Origin: Trichobilharzia regenti
Taxonomy: Eukaryota > Platyhelminthes > Trematoda > Strigeidida > Schistosomatidae
Direction: 5' to 3'
NCBI GenBank assembly: GCA_944472135.2
Contig: OX235262.1
Location: forward strand, 58,686,440 to 58,750,439
Length of the DNA stretch: 64,000 nucleotides
In this document: piece after piece, positions 1 through 10,439 of the stretch
Layout of the letters: every line of letters starts with the position of its first letter
How positions within the stretch are numbered: the first letter of the stretch is position 1
Notes under the pieces: generated by a model
What the model saw: the letters and a program-made list of their open reading frames with translations, nothing else
Database searches by the model: none
Told to the model about the DNA's origin: nothing
Program-made: the position numbers and the translations under genes

Positions 1-1075
1 AAGAGACAGAAAAGATGGGACTTCAGGTAAAAGTAGAGAAGATTTAGGTGAAGAAAAATATACGACCAACCAATAACAACAAGCATTGATCACTATTAAT
101 GGTGGATTTTCGAAAAAAGTCTTCTGTTTCACTTGACTCATCATCACTGTCTAAACTTCAGGTCATGACCGGTTTGGAGATGTCATTCTCAGGCAGAATT
201 GGATCAAGAGGGCATGATAGGGGTTCACTAATCTGATATGAGTATGAAGATCTACAGCACTCAGCACAAGGAACACCATTCGCATTTTCAGCACTAATTT
301 GCAATCAGTGCTTCTATATGATTCGGAAAACTGGAACGCGCGTCACAAAAAGCATTTTGCACTAACTGTAGACTTTCATCCACAGCTATTTTCGCTTCTT
401 GATGATGATCAGATGGCCGGCCGCAACCGTTAAGCAACAATTGGCTCTGATAGATAGCAAATCAGCAGACAATCTGCTGTTTCTCAACAAATATGATGGA
501 GGAAATTATCAATGTTTATGAACATTGAAAGTTTGCTCATTGACTTTGGTCGCCATTGGCGGTCAACTTGAAGGCGCGAGTGATTTAATCGTGTACAAGT
601 TAGAAGAACACGAAAGAATACGAATAAAAGTACAATACATTCCCTGTAAAAACATTTGTTTATAGACTTAGTATAGAATATTGATTTTAACAATCGAAAA
701 ATACACTTGTCATCCATTGTGTTTTTGAATTAAAGGCAATATCTGTGCTTAGTGGTTGTCGATTTGGAGCGTCTTCGGAAATAATAGGATCTCAGGATTA
801 AGTTCCTTGACAGAAATGAAGGTGGACAGAGCATACGCTGAGGATCTTGTTTACTGACATCACACGCAGGCCTACTTGTGGAATCTGAATGAAAAGAGAT
901 GAGTTTGGTATGGATCCTAGCATGGTATGGAGATCATTTTGAGAGGGAAATGAAAGTTTCTGTGTGATGGTGAAGCCCGTTAATAACCACTTCAAAGAGA
1001 ACAGATTACAATGAGATGTACTAATGAAGCCCTATGCTGCACTTAAAATCCAAGGAACACGAATTTAACCAGTTT
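1..1075. other. No gene recognised
   Basis: I read both strands and found no exon, RNA gene or repeat family that I can name here. Short open frames at 484-717 and 798-995 (minus) have no recognisable motif and no good splice context. The cathepsin B-like gene starting at 9843 runs leftward toward this region, but I could not find its catalytic His/Asn exons here. Confidence 0.5.
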
Positions 1076-1079
1076 CATC

Positions 1080-1325
1080 AAACGCATTCGTCAGGAGCAC
1101 AACAGTTAGGACACTCGCCAACCATGCACATGGTCCGGAGCTCGACTCCCGGTCGACAAAATCTTTTACCTCGCTAAGCCATAAATAAAAACTGGTAAAT
1201 GGAAAGATTGCGCACGAGACTAGCAACCCCATCCTGCAAAAGATAAACACTGCTACAGAAACATCAAGCCACTAACTTGAGGCCCTATGTTCCACTGGGA
1301 ACATGAAGGAATTAATAATAATAAT
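1080..1325 (+). repeat. SINE-B copy (tRNA-derived), plus orientation
   Basis: A member of a SINE family seen repeatedly in the window. It has a tRNA-like head (CGTCGGTAGCACAG-type start, here diverged, with the anticodon-loop-like CGCCAACCATGCACATGG) and a body with CTAGCAACCCCATCC. The tail reads GGCCCTATGTTCCACTGGGAAC and ends in an A/T-rich ATAATAATAATAA run. The open frame on the opposite strand at 1065-1250 is a by-product of this repeat. Confidence 0.75.
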
Positions 1326-1680
1326 AAACAAACCAATGAGAAACAGTTTTATCGCTCCAAATTTTGTGTCATAGAGGTGTTCTTACTTCCCACGAGTAAT
1401 ATAACTTGATCTTCTAAATTGAAAGGTTCTTTCCTGTCAATGAAGAGTGTTAGTCAGACAAAATCTATCAGCAACTGAAAAATAAAGTTGAACATACATT
1501 CGCATCTTGCTGATGAATCCAAAATAGGAAGAAGGTTGAGTTCTAAATCCAACTTCTAGACGCTGTTACCTAAATAATATTAACTGGCAAGAAATTTTAT
1601 CAAGAATGCACTAAATAATGCATTTTTTCACCTCGAATGTGTGTAGCTAAAAATTTGAATCCAAAACACTGTGACTTACT
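1326..1680. other. No feature recognised
   Basis: Unique-looking AT-rich sequence without a named repeat or exon. Confidence 0.4.
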
Positions 1681-1689
1681 GTGTTTTAA

Positions 1690-2460
1690 CATAAAACTCT
1701 GTACAGAAGTGCAGCAGTTCAGGTTGCCACACTCCATATAACACTCAAAGATAGAGAAAAGAGAATTTCAAAAGAACTACGATTAGCAAGAATATACGGA
1801 AGAAAGAACAGTAAAATGGAAGAAAACAGGAGGATTTAATGTATCTTGGAGATTAAAAATAGTGAATGCATCTGCGCCATCGAGAACGACTTGGAACCAC
1901 ATCAAAAAACGTCTCCAGCCACTGATTCTTGTCATCTTGGGAATCTCAACCAGGCTGTCAAAAACTTCCAACATGCCTGAAACTGACAGTCACAGACCTC
2001 ATAAACTAGTCCCAGTCTTAATTTGACCACTCCTAACTCTTTCCCAACTCAGTTCTATATCAGTTAACCTTGCTTGACAAGGAAAGCGCTAGATTGACAA
2101 GCGTAGCACGTGTCCTAGCCATCTCAGTCGCTGCAGTTTCACACCCTCACCGATTGAATTTCCTTTCTTACTTAACACTCTGCACCTAAGCTTAATACTG
2201 GTCACCATGTTGTACCACTTAACACGGTAGACAGAATGTAAGCATTTCTATTCAAAGACAGGTGGCTTCCATTTCCAATGACCCCATCTTACAGCGATAA
2301 AGGAAGACGGGGGAGAAGCACTTAGCAATACACACATCCCTCGAGTGATAGCCAGATAACATATATACGCTAGAAGGATGAAGTAAACTGGCAAATGGCA
2401 TATAAGGCTTTTGTATCCGTGTTGAGATTTCGTCAGTAATCAAAACATTATCCGCTGTTT
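1690..2460 (-). mobile_element. RTE-type retrotransposon 3' remnant
   Basis: The minus strand carries a decayed 3' part of an RTE-clade non-LTR element. About 2460-1985 is protein-like wording related to the post-RT region of the better copy at 8600-9290 (DEISTRIQK... here, DEISARIQRA... there; then a leader to LEMEA/VRVEDM). About 1985-1690 matches the non-coding 3' tail also seen at 8290-8590, including a CTGTACAGAAGTGCAGCAG-like segment near 1698. There are many stops and no intact frame. Confidence 0.65.
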
Positions 2461-2844
2461 AAGTCAGGGTCTGGTAAAAAAAATAGATACAAGTCCAGGC
2501 AAAATGTGAGTTTTTCTATCGTTTTACTTGTATGCACTTTAGATTGAAAATAGAACTTAATAAGCTGTTTCTCACTCTATCCTTACCGCAATTAGCAATC
2601 TATGAATATATTATTTAGCTATTGTTTTTTTCCAAATGCTCCAAACTGCTTATTACAATAATCATTAATTACTGAAAAACTGAAGCAAAAATTCCAAACA
2701 TTCCATGCCAATTCATCATTCTATACTCTTTCTTTTTACAAATAACGAAGGAGATATGTAACTGAGGTGGATGATTTTTAAATGGCTGTTTTCTCTGCGC
2801 TGGATGGCTTAATTGCTATGCCTTTATGGTCCTTAGAAGAGCAG

Positions 2845-2945
2845 AGGACAAATATCTATCAACTGAAGAGTCCCAAACTAGGTCGAAACAGCTGTTCAGT
2901 ACTCCCAGGTCCTCTAACCTATGTCAGTTCATTATGAAATCCTAT
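2845..2945 (+). repeat. SINE-C 3' part with hammerhead-like core
   Basis: A truncated copy of the most abundant SINE. It carries AGAGTCCCAAACTAGGTC-GAAACAGCTG and the tail leading to ATGTCAGTTCATTATGAAATCC. The tRNA-like head is missing. Confidence 0.7.
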
Positions 2946-3215
2946 CTATTAACTGCCTTCCAGAAAAGAGGATACCCTCGCAAATCCATCAAAAAGTGTC
3001 TACAACTGAATGATAGCACCAACAAGAGATAACCTCCAGAAACCATAAAAAATTCATCATAGCATACACGAAGAGAACTTCCGAAATAACGACTAGAATA
3101 AATACTGAAGCCATTTGGAATAGATACTGCATAAAGACCAAGATAGTCACTGCATTCAATACTATATATACACCAAAGACATAACAGTAAAAGAAGACAG
3201 GATCAACACCAACTA
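2935..3215 (+). mobile_element. Penelope-like element remnant (linker before GIY-YIG)
   Basis: Plus-strand wording such as FQKRGYPRKSIKKCL, then AYTKRTSEITTRI, then a segment resembling RP..SLHSILYTPKD. This matches the region between RT and GIY-YIG domains in PLEs (GYP..., IPYxxGTSE..RxL, LKPYGI.., ..LYxPKD). Frames shift and stops interrupt it. It is recognised by pattern only. Confidence 0.45.
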
Positions 3216-3655
3216 AAAGGAAATTTTACCAGTTATAACAATCACTATCTTGATTAAGGTGGAGGTGTTGTTTGACTTCGAATACAAGAAAAAAATTAAC
3301 TGGCAAATGACACGATGTATACCCTTAAATCAGTGCATGCAGGCAACTATGGATACAAATTTGACCGAGAAATGAACGAAAACAGCGCGAATGCTACAAG
3401 TGCCAATAGGTCTCCTCAGAGCTTGTTAATCAGCTCATTGTTCACTCAAAAGACATACTGACATGAATCATATCTGCCAAATAACCAAGAACAAGTTACA
3501 CGGTGAATAGAAGTTCAAGAAAACGGTCTTTACCAATACAAACTTACAAAAGGATAATAAGACTTCTGAAAACAACTAACTAATCATGAGGACAGTCTCA
3601 AGAAGTTAGTTATATTATTCACGGAGAATCCTGGAAGAATCATTTCACATTGAAG
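3216..3655. other. No feature recognised
   Basis: No repeat or exon that I can name. It may be more PLE debris, because it directly follows a PLE remnant. Confidence 0.35.
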
Positions 3656-3659
3656 TAAA

Positions 3660-3920
3660 TGTTTAGGATTTTATTTATTTATTTTTTATTCCTTCACGTT
3701 CCCAGTGGAACATAGGGCTTCAAGCTAGAGGCATGAAGTTTCTGTAGCAGTGTTTACCTTTTACAGGACGGGTTTGCTAGCCTCATGCCAAACCTTCCCT
3801 GTTTACCAGCTTTATTACTGGCTTAACGGGGTAAAGGAGTGCGGCGTCGGCCGGGGATCAAACCCCGGACTATGTGCATGGTTGGTGAGCGTCCTAACCA
3901 CTGCGCCACTGACGCACAAT
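3660..3920 (-). repeat. SINE-B copy, minus orientation
   Basis: Reverse-oriented SINE-B. The tail (TTTATTTATTTTTTATTCC) is on the left. The tRNA-like head is on the right, with a B-box-like GGGATCAAACCCC near 3857-3869 and a TGCGTCAGTGGCGCAG-type start on the minus strand at about 3919. The plus-strand frame at 3750-3944 is repeat-derived, not a gene. Confidence 0.85.
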
Positions 3921-4059
3921 GGTTTAAATTTAGAAGGACAATAACAGTTTCTGTAACCTTTGTCACGTCCTAAAGTAAAAATTGTCAGGCACCCAAGTAT
4001 TTATCTTAAAAAAAGAAAGAATTATATCACTTTTACATAACTGTACTACTTATGCTTAC

Positions 4060-4293
4060 CCAATTTGAAATACACTGAGACTCATCATGTATTTGTTGAA
4101 TATCTGAACAATTCTTCCAATGACTACGAGCATCAAAATGTTTTGGCACAGTTATATTTACATCTGTATGAATTACAGTCGGAAGACTTTCTTTCCCAAT
4201 ACTTTGATCAATAGACTGTGCACCAATTGGATTTTGCACACCATCTATATTTCTTAGTAGACTATTACTCTCCGCTTTCCATCCAGCTGTTGG
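4060..4293 (-). CDS. Cathepsin B-like protein, exon 2 (propeptide end and start of mature domain; catalytic Cys replaced)
   Basis: This is a 234-bp (78-codon) exon with a TTTTTCAG acceptor just upstream (minus strand, CAG at 4296-4294) and a GTAAGC donor at 4059. The protein starts PTAGWKAES and contains VPKHFDARSHWKNC followed by IQQIHDESQCISNW. It aligns with cathepsin B propeptides (DAGWKAE...) and the mature N-terminus (P..FD[AS]R..W..C.SI..IRDQS.CGSCW). Family knowledge: these are C1A papain-fold cysteine proteases, secreted or lysosomal, and in schistosomes gut digestive enzymes. Here the oxyanion-hole Gln is Glu, the GS-C-W catalytic Cys is Asn, and the preceding Gly is Ile, so the product should not be an active protease. 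It joins in phase 0 to the exon at 9843-9733. Later exons (His, Asn residues, occluding loop) are not in the window. It may be a pseudoenzyme or an early pseudogene; both splice sites and the frame are intact. Confidence 0.82.
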
Positions 4294-4399
4294 CTGAAAA
4301 ACAAAACGATGTAAATTCCATATCAGTTTGTTTATTAGATGTATCACACAGTGAAACAGTAGTATTTACTGGATGATGTTTCGAACAAAGTTTGTTGCT

Positions 4400-5270
4400 C
4401 ATAATCATATCAATTATAACCACACGACTTCGAAACTTCAGTTTTATAGTTCTCTTTGTCCTCTCCTATTCGCCGTCGTTGGGGTAGTAGAATTTTCCAG
4501 ATATCTGGGTGGACAGGTGTTGAATCATTCCTATTACACGTGTTGATTTGCAGTTCATTCAATAAACAAAGCTTCTGTTATCAATCTCCACCTCCACCCT
4601 GCTGTGACATTAGATTTTAAAATTGTCATCCTTTCCCATCCTATTTTATGGTTGTGTGCAATTACATGTAGTGGGTGCTATCTACAGCTGAACTATTCTC
4701 TAGATTTCTTACCTTATTCGAGTCAACCAATCTAGATTCTGCTAGGTTTTATGTTCGGCTTGTCTGACTGACTGCATCTGTTCTACTAGTTTGACATATG
4801 TATTCGACCTGACAATCATTGTTGTCAGGGTATTAGATAAACTAAATTGTTTCCTTTTAAAGGTTCCACAGGACTGATCCTTTAACCGACAAAGCTTGTT
4901 TCCAATTGAGTTTGTGTTTGGTTTGAATGTCAGTCACTTTTATTCCTGCCAGAATTGTTAAGAATTCTGCGTAAGCTGGTTTCCGAGGTTCCTTCCTTGT
5001 ATGGAATTACCATGGATGATTTAGATTCCTTATTGTTGGTGTTGTCATTATCCTGTGCATGTTTGACATGCATGTCGTCATTAATATTATTATTATTATT
5101 ATCACTATCACTACTATCATTATGGATTTTATTTTTATTTTTACATTTCCCTACATACTTTCTGACTAATTTATCAGGGTAACTATTAAGTTTCAAGGCT
5201 TCTTTTATATGTGTCACTTTCTGTCTTAGAATTTCCTTAGTACTACTCAATTTTTTGTTCATCTCTATAC
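4400..5270 (-). mobile_element. Penelope-like element remnant (linker plus GIY-YIG region)
   Basis: The 110-residue frame at 5262-4930 has KEALKLNSYPDKLVRKYVGK and VIPYKEGTSETSLRRIL, typical of the PLE segment just before the endonuclease. Downstream on the minus strand, GIY-YIG-like wording continues with stops (VYLIP..., then AIAHNHKIGWERMTIL..., ITEALFIN-like). A run of Asn codons around 5080-5110 comes from an ATT microsatellite inside the frame. It is a different PLE family from the copies at 6540-7915 and 41245-43760. It is not functional. Confidence 0.6.
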
Positions 5271-5469
5271 TAGTTGTTCATAAACACTGGATTGTTCCAT
5301 AGCTGTCCAGCATCGTTTAATTTTTTACTGCTTTTAAACTGATATCATTTCCACAGGAATTTAATCTAATAAACAAACTAAAATGGAATTACTTACTACC
5401 ACAGTGCCCAAGTTTTACACATATATTAAAACGATGTAAGATATGGCATATGACTATGAAGAAATGGAA

Positions 5470-6090
5470 CGTTCCATTCTAAACCGTCATCAAATCATTT
5501 CCAAAGAAAGCCATCTTGATGAACCTTAAATTCAATGGTGATCTGGCTTCTAAATCAGTCAGTAAGATGTTGTTTACAACAAAACTCCAAATGATTATCA
5601 CCAGCCGTAAGTTTTATCATCTGGCCGCTTCCATGTACATCTATCGATTCATTTGCTTTTGTAGAGTATGGTGTAACTGAAGTAGCTAGAGAATCCCTTC
5701 CGCACGCACGCAATATCACATCCAAGCATGATTTTACAAAGGATAAAGGAAGGGTAAGGGAAGTTAGATGCTAGAACACTTGATAGACTTCTGTTATTCT
5801 ATCAATCCTGAACATTATTTTAAGATCATCTATTGAATTCATGCTAACTTGTCACGTCTTCTTCATTCAAAACTTGTAAAGACAGAGGAGGATTTAGTCA
5901 ATAATGAATTTAAGCCTGACAGTTGTATATAGTTTCTATTTCTACCTTTGCCATACAGGAATAAACATTTATTTATTTTTCAGGTTATTTATTTAATCTA
6001 TATATCTTACCTTCACTATTACAGTAGTTATTGTTTTTATTTCCACTATGAACAGTCTCAAATATTACATCACGTGAGCCGCTTATTATT
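5470..6090 (+). mobile_element. Decayed Penelope-like element fragment
   Basis: The plus strand reads LKFNGDLASKSVSKMLF..., comparable to LNLECRGDLVADNLKRRI... in the PLE at 42600. About 6000-6075 resembles the 3' region seen at 55920-56000. It is heavily decayed and recognised by comparison within the window only. Confidence 0.4.
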
Positions 6091-6129
6091 TTAAACCAAT
6101 ACTTGGAAGTTGATCTGATACTCACTAGC

Positions 6130-6520
6130 GACTGGCACAATTGAAGCAGTTATACTGGAGTTCTAGTGGGGAAGCTGTAACCAGTAGGATACATCAAGTT
6201 GCAGATGAGGCAGTAACTCATCGAAGAAAACATTGCAAAGTGGTCAAGCTATGTCATAAATTGGCGGAAGTTAAAATTTATGAGCTGGCCATTGGATCGG
6301 GTTCCAGTGGCTTAATGTTCTACGAGCTAGCCTTGTAACCAGCAGCTCATGGGTTCAAACCGTGGCTCTGGCTGCTTACTGATGAAGAATCCCAAACTAG
6401 GACGGAGGAAAAAGCTGTCCAGAACTCCCGGCTGGTGTTCCAGTGGTTCTCTAAGTGATGTCAGCTCATGATGATATACTGCAACAAATCAATCAAATCC
6501 CTACAAAACCAGATATTCCA
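6130..6520 (+). repeat. SINE-C, near full length, plus orientation
   Basis: The parts occur in order: a 5' leader (GGAGTTCTAGTGGG...); a conserved segment with AGTTAAAATTTATGAGCTGG; a tRNA-like head around 6295-6375 with a B-box-like GGGTTCAAACC; a hammerhead-like core from ACTGATGAAGAATCCC (about 6378); and a tail TCAGCTCATGATGATAT followed by AATCAAATCCCTACAAAACC. The open frame at 6141-6338 belongs to this repeat. Confidence 0.8.
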
Positions 6521-6529
6521 AGCATACTC

Positions 6530-7915
6530 ATTCCTAAAATATGGTAAAGATATGAAGATGATGCTTTGTAGCCCTGAAACCTGATCTACACAATTCATTC
6601 CTGGAGAAAATAAACAATCTATCTCCCAGAATCCATTTTACTTCGGAAGCAGAATCAAACGTCGGTGAACTACCATTTCTAGACTGCCTGGCTAGTTAAG
6701 ACGAGAGAAAACGAACATTTCACTATATCTACATTCAGGAAGAAAACCCACTCCAATAAATATTTAGACTTCAGATCATCACACTCCATAAGCACAAACC
6801 TATGAGTTGTTTCAAGTCTTCTTACACAAGCGCACACTCTGATAACAGATGAGAAAGAAAAAAAGAAGAAGGAGAGATATCAAACATTACCGAGATTCTC
6901 AAGCACAACATCTACCCAAGAACTTCATCACGAAAATCAACACTGACATTAAATGTGGTCGTATACGTACTCCGAAAACATGAACCTCAACACTCGTCAT
7001 TCCATATAGAGCAGAGACGTCAGACGATATCAGAAGACTACTCAATAAGCTCGACATCACAGTTGTCTTCAAAACATCAGACACACTGTAAACCAATCTC
7101 GTCCATATTAGACACCAAATCCCTCAAGATGCTCTGTCGAATTGTGTCTATGAAATAGAATGCTTGGAATGTGATGCGATATACATCGGACAAACATCGA
7201 AATACAGAGAAATCAAGCTAATCAGAAGAAATGAACACCGTAAAGCGTTTCTTCGACCACCGAGAAATAAATAAGAGTGGAACTAGAAAAGACTGAAAAA
7301 TCATCAGCAATCCGTCTACACTCTGTAGAGTCAGGCCACAAAATTGATTTCGACTATTCCATTGTGGAATTAAACTCTACCACAGTGAACAAGTTCTGTT
7401 CTCATATCAATATTTTTGACAATATTGAAATAATCCAGAAACATCTCAGAAATCACAAAGAACCTCTGATATCGTCAGAAGCACTCCATATCAAGTGGAA
7501 TCCAAGTTGTCTGAATAGGAATGATGAACTGGAACAGAATTCGATCGGGTTACAACACCCATCCACCCCTCTCCAACCATGAAATGACGAAATCAACACC
7601 AATGTGATAATCAATTCCACTATGTAAACACGCACTGCCTTTGCATAATTTTACACACTTATCACACCCAACAATCTACACTTCATTTTGTTATCCTTAC
7701 GAATTGGTCGATTGGACTAGGCGAAAATACCCCCATACTGATGAACAGTGATTAAGTTGTTATGTATAAGCTGAGTGGATTTTGTAAATTCTGGTTTAAT
7801 AATACTTTGATGAAGCTATATCAGGCTATAAATAGCGAAACGTCAGTAAAAGCAACAGTATCGTTTTGCTTTTTTCATTCATCGGGAAATACAAAAGAAA
7901 CCCTTTATTATAATG
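6530..7915 (+). mobile_element. Penelope-like element, family A, copy 1 (5'-truncated)
   Basis: Contains the end of the reverse transcriptase: the catalytic box reads RYEDD at 6548-6562 where PLEs have RYVDD, and an in-frame TAA sits just before it. Then follow an ELPFLDCL-like motif near 6668, a linker frame, and a GIY-YIG endonuclease segment at about 7141-7270 (ECLECDAIYIGQTSKY). After it comes the MELEKTEKSSAIRLHS frame at 7277-7582 and a 3' non-coding end with a hammerhead motif. It ends near CCCTTTATTATAATG. Frame breaks make it inactive. It is nearly identical to the inverted copy at 18027-19290. Confidence 0.85.
7803..7848 (+). ncRNA. Hammerhead ribozyme motif of a Penelope-like element
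   Basis: Stem I is TACT/AGTA (7803-7806 with 7845-7848). The core is TTGATGA (7807-7813; canonical CTGATGA, so C3 is T). Stem II is GCTAT/ATAGC around a 12-base loop, with one extra A after the core. GAAA lies at 7837-7840, a minimal stem III is made by ACGT, and the predicted cleavage is after C7844. PLEs are known to carry such short-stem-III hammerheads in their terminal repeats. The C3 substitution probably weakens or abolishes activity in this copy. Confidence 0.65.
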
Positions 7916-8285
7916 AATCCATAACTATTGTTTAAATTTTATTTCAGAATATAGTTTCTTAAAATTTATGCGTATACGATTGTTCATCTCGGTGATAAAT
8001 TCTTTTAAAACACTCTGCCTACTGTTCTTGCAAACCTTCTTACTGAAATAAACTATTAATTAGTCACCTGCAGTTTGAAAATTGATTTATAGATTTTTTT
8101 TTGTAAATGAATAGAAACTGAATAATGACATCTCCATGTTCATACATTACGCTATGCATCACGTTAATTAAGTTAAGTGAATCATAAACAACTATCTCCT
8201 TAGTACTGATTTTTCATGCTGACTAAATCTTTAGAATAATTTTTAGACAGAAGTATTCAAGTGCTTCCATGTGATTCTGTCTGTC
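7916..8285. other. No feature recognised
   Basis: AT-rich intronic sequence between a PLE and an RTE fragment. No exon seen. Confidence 0.4.
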
Positions 8286-8289
8286 TGTC

Positions 8290-9290
8290 TGTTTTCGACA
8301 TAGAACTCTGCACATATGTGCACCAGTTCAAGTCGCCACACTCCACTCCTTGTAGCACACAAACCAACAGAAGAAAATCAAAGAAATGCATAATAGAGAC
8401 AGTAAACAGAGGTGTGAGAGTAAGAAATAGTAGTAACGAAGAACAAAACAGTTTCATTGGAAATCATAAGTCACAAGGACTGGATGCATCTGTGCTATCA
8501 TTCATAACGATTTTGAGCCATATCGCCAATTGTTTCCAACCATTGGTTTTTACCCTAACCAGGAAGTCTACACCTTCCTATGTGGCTGGCTTAAACTAAC
8601 TGTTGTAGATTTCATTGACTGTTGCCGTGTTTTGGTCTGACCGTCGCTAGCTCTTTTTCAGCCTGACCCTATATCAGCTTACATTGCCCGTCGAGGAAGG
8701 CGATGACTAGACATACGTAACACATGTCTTGATCATCTGAGTCGATGTAATTTCACAACCCCATCGATTGATTTCCCCTTCCACCTACCTAGCACTCGAC
8801 CTATGCCTAATCTCAATATTGCTCACCATATTATACCACTTCACACGGGAGAGAGAACTCAGGCACCTATGATCGAAGACAGCTAATCTTTTCATGTCTT
8901 CCACTCTCAATGGCCAAGTCTCACAGCTGGCCATAAAGGAGGACGGAGCGGACTGATGAGCAGTACACCCACCCTTTGGTTGATAGTCGGATATCACGTC
9001 TACGCCAGAGACGGTGTAAACTGGCATATGCGAAACTAGCCCTCTGTATCCGTGCTGAGATTTCGTCGGAGATCAACCCATTGGCACTGGCTGATGGTAC
9101 TTCCGAAATAAGTGAAGCGGTCAACGTGTGACTCATGTGATTCAGAAACATGACGTATCACAAAACCATTTTGAACATTATCAACAGATATCTTTGCTGA
9201 CTTCATACTTAATATCAGATATCCGGCTAAAAATGTTAAGTTCCTGGAACGAACCAGAAGATAACCTATCGCCAAAAAAATATACAGAAG
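8290..9290 (-). mobile_element. RTE-type retrotransposon 3' fragment
   Basis: Minus strand. About 9275-8785 encodes in broken frames FTYFGSTISQ, DEISARIQRA, then YCSSVRSVLLYG and CETWPLRVEDMKRLAVFDHRCL. This is the conserved post-RT region of RTE elements (YLGS.IS.., ..VRSVLLYGCETW.. ..DHRCLR). About 8590-8290 is the non-coding 3' tail shared with the copies at 1690-1980 and, inverted, 11750-12090. Stops and frameshifts show it is dead. Confidence 0.8.
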
Positions 9291-9299
9291 GGAACGAAG

Positions 9300-9410
9300 T
9301 TAAAATTGGATCTACACTCAGTAGACCTTCGAGTGATATCACGTGCCAGGCCCTAGAGTGAAGCTTGAATGAGAAGCAAACAGTTAAGTGTCTGAGGATG
9401 ATATATAGAG
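9300..9410 (+). mobile_element. Short RTE C-terminal remnant
   Basis: The plus strand encodes STLSRPSSDITCQALE, matching the RTE C-terminal motif (HTLR.P..DIT.QAL.W). It lies head-to-head with the minus-strand RTE fragment to its left. Confidence 0.5.
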
Positions 9411-9732
9411 AAGATCATGTAAGGAGGTCATGTGAATCAGTAGACATTCACTGTTCCATTAGATGGGTAACTAAACGAGGTGATAAACGGACCATTAGCT
9501 GTTGAGTCTCGTAACTCACCTGGTACACTACCAGATTAGCAGCTGAAAGGCGATTGGTCTGAGTGCTGAGATGGCTCAGACTTCCCATTTCACCTTAAAT
9601 CAGCACTCATTTTATTAATAACACTAACAGTTTAATAAACTAATGTGGAAATCACTTTAAATAAAACAATGAATTGTAATAAATTCCATAAATCACAACA
9701 CGTAGTTTTTAAAAAATGTAATATTCACTTAC

Positions 9733-9843
9733 ATACTGATTGATGTAATCCACTAATTGATTATCATCAGGTTGAAATAAGTCCTCCTGACATTCTACGT
9801 AAAATAATAATATCCAGTTGAATATTATTGTAAAAAGAATCAT
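9733..9843 (-). CDS. Cathepsin B-like protein, exon 1 (signal peptide and propeptide start)
   Basis: The ATG at 9843-9841 opens a 37-codon exon ending at a strong GTAAGT donor (9732 downward). It begins MILFTIIFNWILLFYV, a hydrophobic signal peptide, then a Cys-Gln and an acidic stretch ending in DNQLVDYINQY. Schistosome cathepsin B preproproteins have the same layout (signal peptide, then ..ISYINEHP-DAGWKAE). Here exon 1 ends ..DYINQY and exon 2 at 4293 opens P-TAGWKAE, both in phase 0, so the junction recreates the family motif. That fit is the main evidence for a single gene. The promoter was not identified; upstream sequence (higher coordinates) is AT-rich. The encoded protein would be secreted. 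Confidence 0.78.
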
Positions 9844-10435
9844 CGTTGAATGCAGCCATTAAACAATAAGTCGTAATAAATGAGTTGTATGCATGCCTAG
9901 TAAAGAAATGGACTGGTTAAAATTTTTTGTGTGTGCTAACTTTAATTTTAATAGATAGACTAACTCACTGACACACACACGCACACGCAACCAATCGATT
10001 TCATACTATTTTCAAACACTTACTATTTTGCTTTAGAATTATGTATGTATTATTTCTGTTCATATGTATTCTCAATTTAGCGTTTATGTTGTGTTAGATA
10101 GATAGATAGATAGATAGATAGATACCTTTTAGCTGTTCTGTATGTGTAAACAGAGTTTCGTATAATTCATCTCAGTGGGTGACTTACCCATTAATTTATC
10201 TGGCTGGCTGACTGACTGGTTGGTGTTATCAACTATTAATAGTTTGCATAAGAATGACATAATGCTGGTATGCTTGTTTCTCTGTTTGTTTTAACCGTGT
10301 ATAAACAGTTAATTCACTGCACAAGCTTACCGAGGCGATAACAAACTGTACTGTCAGTAAGGAGTACCCACCTTCCCCCATCTTTGTTTTATTTTAATGG
10401 TAAATTTATTAAAAGAATTGTTGTAACTGACTTCA
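9844..10435. other. Upstream flank of the cathepsin B-like gene
   Basis: No coding signal. It would hold the promoter and 5'UTR of the minus-strand gene beginning at 9843, but I see no confident TATA or initiator. It includes a CA-rich tract near 9970-9990 and a tetranucleotide repeat. Confidence 0.35.
10095..10124. repeat. (TAGA)n microsatellite
   Basis: About seven and a half perfect TAGA units. Confidence 0.95.
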
Positions 10436-10439
10436 GTGA

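Larger units (their letters stand above)
4294..9732 (-). other. Intron 1 of the cathepsin B-like gene, filled with repeats
   Basis: This is inferred from the donor GTAAGT at 9732 and the acceptor TTTTTCAG ending at 4294. It contains, from right to left, an RTE fragment, a PLE with a hammerhead motif (plus strand), a full SINE-C, and two further PLE remnants. None has an intact coding frame. Confidence 0.7.

Noticed and set aside
3750..3944. Frames starting MFTFYR.., MFIFCR.. or MVFIFYG.. at several places, looking like a small gene family
   Set aside because: All coincide with SINE-B copies and are read from the repeat, not from genes.
1..4050. Remaining cathepsin B exons (GAVEAMSDR, catalytic His and Asn regions)
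   Set aside because: I looked on the minus strand and found no matching wording. They are presumably beyond the left edge.
5080..5115. Asn-rich low-complexity protein segment
   Set aside because: It is a (TTA/ATT)n microsatellite read inside a dead PLE frame.
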